A stretch of DNA of 13,306 nucleotides from Phycisphaerae bacterium (lineage in GTDB: Bacteria; Planctomycetota; Phycisphaerae; Sedimentisphaerales; Anaerohalosphaeraceae): assembly GCA_003567095.1 (NCBI GenBank), contig PXAQ01000265.1, forward strand, positions 1-13,306, given 5' to 3'. Below, piece after piece: positions 7,868-13,306 of the stretch (positions within the stretch are counted from its first letter, which is position 1; each line of letters begins with the position of its first letter). Position numbers and translations under genes: made by a program. The notes below the pieces were generated by a model that worked only from the letters and a program-made list of their open reading frames with translations, was not told where the DNA came from and ran no database searches.

Positions 7868-7906
7868 CTATGCCTGTGCACGACTTACTGTTTCCTCTAC
7901 AAACAT
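7868..7906 (-). other. Possible 12-codon leader peptide ORF in the nusA leader
   Basis: An ATG (7904-7906) preceded by AGAAAGG about seven bases upstream opens a 12-codon frame, MFVEETVSRAQA, ending in TAG at 7868-7870, exactly at the edge of the 11-nt loop of the 8-bp hairpin. A second 12-codon frame, MPVRSVSDALPA (ATG 7856-7858), follows nine bases later in the same frame and ends in four consecutive stops, TAG TGA TGA TAA (7811-7822). Such short frames arise by chance, so translation is unproven; the ribosome-binding-site-like spacing of the first is the only positive sign. Confidence 0.25.
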
Positions 7907-7950
7907 TGCAGTACCTTTCTGTTGCGTTAAAACACTGTCACGAAACGACT

Positions 7951-7978
7951 ATTATACGCTAACTAGGCTCATTGTCAA
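7951..7978 (-). promoter_or_regulatory. Sigma70-type promoter of the nusA leader / small RNA
   Basis: On the - strand TTGACA (7973-7978) and TATAAT (7951-7956), both perfect consensus hexamers, are separated by 16 bp. The predicted start is near 7944-7945. It points towards nusA and is the only strong promoter seen for the downstream nusA-infB-rbfA set. Confidence 0.88.
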
Positions 7979-8075
7979 GGGTTATACAACATGGAAAAAG
8001 AAAATCTTTACCGGGAAGCAATACAAGGGCATATTGAAGTGTAATAAATACCTGAATGCAGGGCCCGCAGTTCCT

Positions 8076-8579
8076 TTAATACTCTATATAGGGCGTGCCG
8101 TCCGGATCCGTGCCGCTTGTATTCAGCCGGATTTGGCCCGAGTCACGGTTGTAAAGCCAGCCGCTGGCATCATCGGGCACAAAATCGCCCGAGTTATATC
8201 TGATATGGGTCAGCCCGTTAAACGGATTTTTCGGCATGCGGTCCAGGTAAGGACCGAGCGGATAGGTTTGGCTGGGAGTTCGCGAAGCGCTGGCCATCCC
8301 ATTTGTCGCGGTGGTACCGACCAGTTGAAGTTCCAGTGTAGATGTGTCCGGAACCGGTGAAAGCGTACTGCCGACCAGGATATAGCCCGGCGCCAGCCCG
8401 TTGTGCTGGATCTTATACAATTCGAATTGGCTGCGCAGCACGCGCAGCGTGTCTTTCGCGGCCGCCTGGCGGGCTTGCTGCTGATAATCTTGAAAGTGCG
8501 GCAGCGCAATGGCAGCCAGAATGCCCAGAACGGCAACCACAATCATCAACTCAACGAGCGTAAAACCGCTTTTTTTCAT
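8076..8579 (-). CDS. Type II secretion/type IV pilus-like pseudopilin (GspG-like)
   Basis: The 167-residue protein starts with a class III-type prepilin leader, [19 protein letters not shown], with the glycine before the cleavage site and glutamate at mature position 5. A hydrophobic helix to about residue 27 anchors it in the inner membrane until a prepilin peptidase processes it. The continuing helix ([29 protein letters not shown]) fits the pilin spine. The C-terminal domain has the pseudopilin pattern [11 protein letters not shown] and a GWLYN strand, ending [10 protein letters not shown], similar in style to GspG. It would be a subunit of a secretion pseudopilus or pilus-like fibre. No other pilus or secretion gene is near, so it is an orphan. 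It is divergent from rpsO and upstream of the nusA promoter. GAAGG lies about nine bases before the ATG. The subunit class is inferred. Confidence 0.85.
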   Translation of the reverse strand: MKKSGFTLVELMIVVAVLGILAAIALPHFQDYQQQARQAAAKDTLRVLRSQFELYKIQHNGLAPGYILVGSTLSPVPDTSTLELQLVGTTATNGMASASRTPSQTYPLGPYLDRMPKNPFNGLTHIRYNSGDFVPDDASGWLYNRDSGQIRLNTSGTDPDGTPYIEY

Positions 8580-8914
8580 TTTATGGGGCCTTCAAAGGCG
8601 TTCCTAACGGTAGTAATATCAGCCGGCAATCGATGTATTCGGCTTTCTGGGGGCCTGACTTTACAGCGGCCGTGCGCTTTGAATGCATTATTTCAGCGTT
8701 TGACCATAATCATACCACCTCGCAAACGCCCCAAAAAAGATATATCGGGGCTTTTGGCGCCATCGAACGGCCGTTCAAAGTCTTTGTCAACGCGGGCACA
8801 AAAAACAGTTGAAATAAAACAAAGTTCAATTATAATGGCCGGTTTGTCAGAGATCGTAAAAATAGTAGAGAGGCATGTGGCCCCACGCAAAACAGAAGAA
8901 AGGTTCAAGAAACG
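8580..8914. other. Divergent intergenic region between pseudopilin gene and rpsO
   Basis: This 335-bp region holds no credible gene. It contains the rpsO promoter (8809-8836) and a stem GCCCC (8728-8732) / GGGGC (8747-8751) around an A/T-rich loop with a GATATATC palindrome. Flanking CGCC...AAAA and TTTT-GGCG segments could form an alternative, mutually exclusive stem. No clear promoter for the pseudopilin was found on the - strand. Confidence 0.5.
8809..8836 (+). promoter_or_regulatory. Sigma70-type promoter of rpsO
   Basis: TTGAAA (8809-8814) and a perfect TATAAT (8831-8836) are separated by 16 bp. The predicted start near 8843 gives a leader of about 70 nt before rpsO. The leader includes a small GTGG/CCAC element near 8877-8886 and a GAAAGG ribosome-binding site; S15 autoregulates through its leader in several bacteria, but no known S15-binding fold was demonstrated here. 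Confidence 0.75.
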
Positions 8915-9181
8915 ATGATTACCAAAGAGAAAAAGACAAGAATTATCGACGAGTTTCAGACCGCCTCCGGCGACACCGGCTCACCGGAGGTGCAGATCGC
9001 CATCCTCAGCAAGCGCATTAATGAGCTGACCGAGCACCTGAAGCTGCACCCCAAGGACCACTCCTCGCGGCGGGGGCTGCTCAAAATGATCGGCAACCGT
9101 TCGGCGCTGCTCAAATACGTCAAGTCCAAAGATATCAACCGCTATCGCCAGATTATTTCGCGTCTGGGCCTGCGCAAGTAG
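8915..9181 (+). CDS. rpsO: 30S ribosomal protein S15
   Basis: S15 is a primary binder of the central domain of 16S rRNA and contributes to the B4 bridge to the 50S subunit. The 88 residues match the family's usual length. The characteristic [19 protein letters not shown] and [20 protein letters not shown] segments are present, the latter carrying the rRNA-contacting residues, and the protein ends in [14 protein letters not shown]. The ATG is preceded by GAAAGG. Its own promoter lies about 80 bp upstream. pnp follows after a 171-bp spacer, the widespread rpsO-pnp pairing. The usual upstream partners truB and ribF are missing; the gene points away from the nusA operon. Confidence 0.98.
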   Translation: MITKEKKTRIIDEFQTASGDTGSPEVQIAILSKRINELTEHLKLHPKDHSSRRGLLKMIGNRSALLKYVKSKDINRYRQIISRLGLRK

Positions 9182-9352
9182 CGCCAGATCCGTTCGAGAC
9201 GCCGCGTCGATTGCATCCGCGCACCGCAAAGTCGTTAACCATGCGGCTTGCAAGGCGATGTTTCGGATACAGATAGCAACCAGAAAGGGCTCCCTTCGCA
9301 GTGCTTTTCGTATTACACACAACAATTATTTATGACAGAAAGCAGAGTACTT

Positions 9353-11473
9353 ATGTTTAACATACATCGCGTAGAAAAAGAAATCGACGGCAAGACCATC
9401 AGTCTTGAAACCGGGCGGATTGCCCGCCAAGCCCACGGCGCCGTGGTGGCCCAGCTTGGCCAGACCATCGTACTGGCCGCGGTGGTGACCGCCCCGCCCA
9501 AAAGCGAAGACATCGACTATTTCCCGCTGAGTGTCGATTATCGTGAAAAATACAGCGCCGCCGGCAAGTTTCCCGGCGGTTTCATTAAGCGGGAAGGGCG
9601 GCCTTCGACCAAAGAAATACTGACCTGCCGATTAATCGACCGGCCGATTCGTCCGCTGTTTCCGGACGGCTACTTCCAGGAGGTTCAGATTCACATCAAC
9701 GTCATCAGTGCCGATCAGGACAATGACCCGGACGTGTTGTCGATGATCGCGGCCAGCGCCGCCCTGAGCGTGAGCAAGGTTCCGTTTCAGGGACCCCTGG
9801 GAGCCTGCCGCCTGAGCCGGGTGGATGGCCGTTTTGTCGCCTTTCCGACCCACAAAGAACGCGACAAATCCGATTTCAACCTCATTCTCGGCGGCAAGCG
9901 CGAGGCGATCAACATGATCGAAGTGGATGCCAAAGAAGTCGACGAAGAGGTCACCGCCCAGGCGGTAGAGGCGGCGCATCAATATGTCCAGCAGACCTGC
10001 GATCTCGTGGACGAGCTGGCCGCCAAGTGCAGCCCTGAAAAGGAATCGCCAATTTTCGCGTTGGACGAGGCGCTGAGCAAACAGCTTGAGGACGAGACCT
10101 TCGGCGCCCTCTATGACGCCTACCAAGTCAAGATCAAGGCCGACCGCAGCGCCGCGATTAAAGCGATCAGCGAGCAGGCCGCCGAAAAATATCTCCAGCC
10201 CGAAAACCCGCTGTGCACGGCGACAGAGCTCAAGCGAATGCTGGAAAACATTCAATGGAAGGTGATGCGCAAGATGCTGCTGGAAGGCAAGCGGCCCGAT
10301 GGCCGGGCCTATGATGAGCTTCGCCCGATCAGTTGTGAGGTGGGCTTTTTGCCCAGAACGCACGGCTCGGCGCTGTTTACCCGCGGCGAAACACAGGCGC
10401 TGGTCTCCTGTACGCTGGGTACCGGGCGCGATGAGCAGATTGTTGATGGCCTGATTGAAGAGTTCGGCCAGGACTTTATGCTGCATTACACCTTCCCGCC
10501 CTATTCTGTCGGCGAAGTGCGTCCGTTCCGCGGCCCGGGGCGGCGCGAGATCGGCCACGGGGCACTGGCGGAAAAGGCGCTGGAGCAGGTGCGTCCGGCC
10601 GCCGAGGACTTTCCCTATACGATCAAGATCGCCTCGGACATTACCGAGTCCAACGGCTCCAGTTCCATGGCCTCGGCCTGCGGCGGTTGTCTGGCGATGA
10701 TGGACGCCGGTGTGCCGATTGCCCGGCCGGTGGCGGGCATCTCCATCGGCATGGTCGCCGATGAGGACCGCTATGAACTGCTGACCGACATCATCGGTGA
10801 CGAAGATCACTTCGGCGATATGGATTTCAAGGTCGCCGGCACCACCAAAGGCATTACAGCCATCCAACTGGATATCAAGGCCAGCGGCCTGCCGCATGAG
10901 GTGATGGTTGCGGCACTGGAACAGGCCCGCCAGGCACGGCTGAAAATCCTCGATATTATGACCAAGACCATCGAAAAGCCGCGCACCGAGCTTAGTGAGT
11001 ACGCCCCGAAGATCATCTCGGTCAAGATCGATCCGGAGTATATCGGCAAGGTGATTGGCCCGTCCGGCAAGACCATCCGGGGTATTCAGGAAGAAACCGG
11101 CGCGTTGATCGACATCGCCGAAGACGGCACCGTGACGATCAGTTGTGTCGGCGGCGACGGCCATCTCAAGGCTCGCGATATCGTCGAATCGATGACCACC
11201 CCGCCAAAGGTCGGACGCATTTACCACAATTCCAAGGTCGTCTCGGCCAAGGAATTCGGCGTCTTCGTGGAAATCACCCCGGGCGTCGAGGGGTTGTGCC
11301 ACATCAGCGAATTGAGCGACGGTTATGTCAAAAATGTCGAGGATGTCTGCAAGGTTGGCGATTTGATCGATGTCAAGCTGCTGTCCATTGACGAGCAGGG
11401 CCGGTTCAAGCTCAGCCGCAAAGCCGCCATCGCCGAGATGAAAAAAAGCGACAACAGCGATAAGCAGCAATAG
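9353..11473 (+). CDS. pnp: Polyribonucleotide nucleotidyltransferase (PNPase)
   Basis: PNPase degrades RNA phosphorolytically from the 3' end and can add heteropolymeric tails. It works as a trimer, often within a degradosome. I start at the ATG at 9353-9355, giving 706 residues beginning [13 protein letters not shown], the normal N-terminus. The open frame extends upstream to 9248, but the extra residues lack family similarity, and the ATG at 9332 has no ribosome binding site. Domains in order: RNase PH-like 1 ([20 protein letters not shown]), the all-helical domain, RNase PH-like 2 with the catalytic [12 protein letters not shown] (482-493), KH ([20 protein letters not shown], from about 555), and S1 (from about 622, [20 protein letters not shown]). 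All key residues appear intact. It follows rpsO after 171 bp that contain small hairpins, the place where PNPase autoregulates in E. coli. Confidence 0.98.
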   Translation: MFNIHRVEKEIDGKTISLETGRIARQAHGAVVAQLGQTIVLAAVVTAPPKSEDIDYFPLSVDYREKYSAAGKFPGGFIKREGRPSTKEILTCRLIDRPIRPLFPDGYFQEVQIHINVISADQDNDPDVLSMIAASAALSVSKVPFQGPLGACRLSRVDGRFVAFPTHKERDKSDFNLILGGKREAINMIEVDAKEVDEEVTAQAVEAAHQYVQQTCDLVDELAAKCSPEKESPIFALDEALSKQLEDETFGALYDAYQVKIKADRSAAIKAISEQAAEKYLQPENPLCTATELKRMLENIQWKVMRKMLLEGKRPDGRAYDELRPISCEVGFLPRTHGSALFTRGETQALVSCTLGTGRDEQIVDGLIEEFGQDFMLHYTFPPYSVGEVRPFRGPGRREIGHGALAEKALEQVRPAAEDFPYTIKIASDITESNGSSSMASACGGCLAMMDAGVPIARPVAGISIGMVADEDRYELLTDIIGDEDHFGDMDFKVAGTTKGITAIQLDIKASGLPHEVMVAALEQARQARLKILDIMTKTIEKPRTELSEYAPKIISVKIDPEYIGKVIGPSGKTIRGIQEETGALIDIAEDGTVTISCVGGDGHLKARDIVESMTTPPKVGRIYHNSKVVSAKEFGVFVEITPGVEGLCHISELSDGYVKNVEDVCKVGDLIDVKLLSIDEQGRFKLSRKAAIAEMKKSDNSDKQQ

Positions 11474-11514
11474 TCCGAGCATCGATTCAGCGCGTATTCG
11501 CTGCCTGTGCAACA

Positions 11515-12876
11515 ATGAAAAAAGACAAGACGATTGTCATTGCGGTTCCCCATAAGCATCAGGCCGAACCGATTGCGTCGGTCTTTGGTGAGTTGGGGTT
11601 CAAGACGCTCTATGCTGAGCACGGCGATGGGGTGCTCCAGTGTCTGGAAACCTCACCGATCGGGGTCATCTTCTGCGCCTATACGTTCCAGGACGACGCC
11701 GACGGGCTGGATGTCCTGATTCGGGTTCGCCGCCAGAACCCCGCCATCGCGGTGATTATGCTGGCCGAGGCCCCGGATCTGGCGGCCTGCAAGCGGTCCC
11801 TGAAAATGGGCGCCTACGATTTTCTGGTGATGCCCCCATCCCGCGAGGAATTGCTGCCGCTGGCCTACGAGCTGCAGCCGACCGGCCCGACCAAGGGCAT
11901 CGAGGACTTTGTCTTTCCCGGTGTCGTCAGCCGCAGCCCGGCGATGCAGGGGGTCTATCGCATCCTGCGGCGGGTGGCGCCGACCGATTTGACCGTATTG
12001 ATCGAGGGCGAGTCGGGCACGGGCAAGGAGCTGGCCGCCCGGGCCCTGCACACCAATTCCAGGCGATCCGACAGGCCGTTTTATCCGATCAACTGCGCCG
12101 GGCTGGCCGAGGGTCTGCTGGAAAGCGAACTGTTCGGGCACGTCAAAGGCGCCTTTACCGGCGCGACCGCCGACCGCAAGGGGCTGTTTCAATTGGCCGA
12201 CAAGGGCACGCTGTTTCTCGATGAGATCGGAGATATGCCGACGCTGATGCAGGCCAAGCTGCTGCGCGTCCTGGAGGACGGCCTGGTGGTTCCGGTCGGC
12301 GGCAGCACGGCGGTCAAGGTCGATGTCCGCGTCATCAGCGCCACCAACCAGGACTTGGCGGCGATGGTGGACGACAAGAAGTTTCGACAGGACCTGTATT
12401 TCCGCATCAAGGGCGTCAGCGTTACCCTGCCGCCGCTTCGCAACCGACCGCAGGACATCCCCGAGCTGTTCGGCTATTTTCTCAAAGAGGCCTGTGCCGA
12501 AAGCGGGGCCGATATTCATCTGATCACCGAGCAGGCGATGCGGGCGCTGATGAGCTATTCCTGGCCGGGCAACATCCGCCAACTGCGTCATGTGGTGCGC
12601 ACGATGGTCGTGCTGTGCGATCGCGATACCATCGATTTGCGCGACCTGCCGCCGGAGATCGCGCGGGTCAAACAGCTTGAGGCGCCGGCCTATGTCTCGG
12701 CGCCGCATCTGTTGGCCGCCGATGAGGATATGGCCGGCCTGCCGCTGGAAGAGGTCGAACGCGAGCACATCCGCCGCACCCTCGAGCTGACCGGCCACAA
12801 CCGCGCCGAAGCAGCCAAACTGCTCAAAATCGGCGAACGCACCCTCTACCGCAAAATCAAGCAATATAATCTGTAG
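11515..12876 (+). CDS. Sigma54-dependent activator (NtrC family) with degenerate receiver domain
   Basis: The 453 residues have three parts. Residues 1-120 show a receiver fold whose signature residues are lost: the acidic pair is replaced by V11/P12, the acceptor aspartate by C54, the threonine by A84 and the lysine by M106. Residues about 140-370 form an AAA+ domain with GESGTGKE (165-172), GAFTGA (212-217, contacts sigma54), [12 protein letters not shown] (Walker B at D236-E237) and [22 protein letters not shown]. The C-terminus (about 412-453) is a Fis-type helix-turn-helix ([20 protein letters not shown]). It should remodel sigma54 polymerase at target promoters but cannot be switched by aspartyl phosphorylation. 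There is no adjacent histidine kinase. It follows pnp by 41 bp on the same strand without an evident Shine-Dalgarno, so co-transcription is likely. Its targets are unknown. Confidence 0.93.
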   Translation: MKKDKTIVIAVPHKHQAEPIASVFGELGFKTLYAEHGDGVLQCLETSPIGVIFCAYTFQDDADGLDVLIRVRRQNPAIAVIMLAEAPDLAACKRSLKMGAYDFLVMPPSREELLPLAYELQPTGPTKGIEDFVFPGVVSRSPAMQGVYRILRRVAPTDLTVLIEGESGTGKELAARALHTNSRRSDRPFYPINCAGLAEGLLESELFGHVKGAFTGATADRKGLFQLADKGTLFLDEIGDMPTLMQAKLLRVLEDGLVVPVGGSTAVKVDVRVISATNQDLAAMVDDKKFRQDLYFRIKGVSVTLPPLRNRPQDIPELFGYFLKEACAESGADIHLITEQAMRALMSYSWPGNIRQLRHVVRTMVVLCDRDTIDLRDLPPEIARVKQLEAPAYVSAPHLLAADEDMAGLPLEEVEREHIRRTLELTGHNRAEAAKLLKIGERTLYRKIKQYNL

Positions 12877-12900
12877 ACACCCGTAGCTACCCCAAGTGTA

Positions 12901-12961
12901 CGGCGTCCAAGCTCCATCAATGTCCGACTTGGCTGACGCTGGCAGGCAGGGATGGACGCCG
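12901..12961. repeat. Perfect 9-bp inverted repeat in the convergent intergenic region
   Basis: CGGCGTCCA (12901-12909) and TGGACGCCG (12953-12961) are exact reverse complements separated by 43 bp. A second, overlapping pair, CCAAG (12907-12911) and CTTGG (12928-12932), would form a competing hairpin. The element fills most of the 120-bp gap between the convergent activator gene and ftsY. It lacks a T-run, so it is not a classic intrinsic terminator for either strand. It could be a repetitive extragenic element or a structured 3' end. Confidence 0.7.
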
Positions 12962-12996
12962 CTGTTCGAACGAAAACCAAGTGCCCCAAACGGTTC

Positions 12997-13306
12997 TTAC
13001 GCAAACAGCGCCTCGACGAAGCCGTCGGGATCGAACTCGGCGATGTCGTCGGGGGTTTCGCCCAGACCGACAAATTTGACCGGGATATCGAGCATATCTT
13101 TGATGGCGATGACAATGCCGCCGCGGGCGGTGCCGTCGAGCTTGGCCAGAAAGATACCGGTCACGTGGATGGACTCGGTAAAGATTTTGGCCTGCATGAT
13201 AGCGTTCTGGCCGGTTGTGGCGTCGATCACCAGCAGCACTTCATGGGGCGCATCGGGAATCTGCTTGGCCACGACGTTGCGAATCTTGCTCAGCTCCTCC
13301 ATCAGA
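12997..13306 (-). CDS. ftsY: Signal recognition particle receptor FtsY, C-terminal part (5' truncated by window)
   Basis: FtsY is the SRP receptor GTPase that docks ribosome-nascent chain complexes at the inner membrane. About 103 C-terminal residues are visible, and the frame stays open to the window edge, so the gene continues beyond 13306. The visible part is the end of the NG domain: EVLLVIDATTGQNA, then TGIFLAKLDGTARGG carrying the guanine-specificity and closing-loop motifs, then VKFVGLGETPDDIAEFDPDGFVEALF. The GLGE...DDI...F...F.EALF ending is typical of FtsY; Ffh would continue into a methionine-rich M domain, which is absent because the stop follows at once. The frame shows no damage. 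It converges on the sigma54 activator gene. Confidence 0.95.
   Translation of the reverse strand, partial: LMEELSKIRNVVAKQIPDAPHEVLLVIDATTGQNAIMQAKIFTESIHVTGIFLAKLDGTARGGIVIAIKDMLDIPVKFVGLGETPDDIAEFDPDGFVEALFA

Larger units (their letters stand above)
7645..7945 (-). ncRNA. Unidentified structured RNA or attenuator leader upstream of nusA
   Basis: About 300 nt without a substantial protein-coding frame lie between a near-consensus promoter (7951-7978) and an intrinsic terminator (7645-7676), both on the - strand. The sequence folds into several clear hairpins: an 8-bp perfect stem (ACAGGCAT, 7870-7877, with 7851-7858) with an 11-nt loop; a GCTTA/TAAGC stem; a GGCC/GGCC stem; a 6-bp CCGATT/AATCGG stem; and a GTGC/GCAC stem near the 3' end. 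The expected 5' end is about 7944-7945. I compared it by eye with tmRNA, RNase P RNA, 6S RNA, SRP RNA, T-box leaders and common riboswitches and saw none of their signature motifs. It could be a free small RNA, or the regulated leader of the nusA operon, since no promoter is visible between the terminator and nusA. Confidence 0.65.

Noticed and set aside
7645..7945. Interpretation as RNase P RNA, tmRNA, 6S RNA, SRP RNA or a T-box leader
   Set aside because: A GAGGAAA segment (RNase P-like) and AGTGGTAACC (slightly T-box-like) are present. The partner motifs are not: no ACAGAA region, no GGTTCGA arm, no SRP domain IV sequence and no specifier-loop architecture.
7991..8044. 16-codon + strand frame starting ATGGAAAAAG
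   Set aside because: It overlaps nothing useful, has no good ribosome binding site or promoter in that direction, and is short enough to be chance.
8728..8755. GCCCC/GGGGC stem followed by TTTT as a + strand terminator
   Set aside because: No gene on the + strand ends before it, the loop is long and the T-run is short. It is better left as a possible structure in the divergent intergenic region.
9248..9352. Longer N-terminus of pnp
   Set aside because: The upstream residues are not part of the family and the upstream ATGs lack ribosome binding sites.
9632..11515. 627-codon open frame on the - strand opposite pnp
   Set aside because: It mirrors the codon structure of pnp and has no recognisable domain; pnp is certain.
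11653..12864. 403-codon open frame on the - strand opposite the sigma54 activator
   Set aside because: It is antisense to intact AAA+ motifs and has no recognisable protein features.

Overview
The window looks like bacterial chromosome, GC-rich by eye, dense with housekeeping genes. Several traits fit a member of the Planctomycetota (possibly Phycisphaerae-like): an isolated GspG-like pseudopilin, a remnant of a URO-D family protein, a long-form HisG, a lysine-tailed HhH-GPD protein, and a very acidic/proline-rich IF-2 N-terminal region. This placement is inference from gene content, because no rRNA marker is present.

Layout from left to right. (1) 1-391, + strand: the 3' end of thiH (thiamine thiazole synthesis). 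(2) 385-690: no intact gene, but a short, stop-interrupted remnant resembling the uroporphyrinogen decarboxylase family. (3) 690-7620, - strand: a long co-directional gene set, read in the order nusA, infB, rbfA, HhH-GPD-like gene, hisG, yebC. The first three form the classical transcription/translation operon core, without rimP in front of nusA or truB behind rbfA. A 61-bp block of heptanucleotide repeats in opposed orientations lies between hisG and yebC. (4) About 7645-7978, - strand: a near-consensus sigma70 promoter, about 300 nt of hairpin-rich untranslated sequence, and a textbook intrinsic terminator only 24 nt before the nusA start codon. This is either a free-standing structured small RNA or an attenuator leader controlling the nusA operon. 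It matches no RNA family I could recognise and is the most interesting element here. (5) 8076-8579, - strand: a pseudopilin. (6) 8915-12876, + strand: rpsO from its own sigma70 promoter, pnp, and a sigma54 activator whose receiver domain has lost all the phosphorylation residues. (7) 12997-13306, - strand: the 3' end of ftsY, convergent with the activator and separated from it by a 120-bp gap holding a perfect 9-bp inverted repeat.

Functionally the core is RNA and protein synthesis. NusA and PNPase act on nascent and mature RNA. IF-2, RbfA and S15 act on the small ribosomal subunit and initiation. YebC is a translation or transcription helper factor. FtsY delivers nascent membrane proteins. 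HisG (histidine), ThiH (thiamine), the pseudopilin and the sigma54 activator are interspersed.
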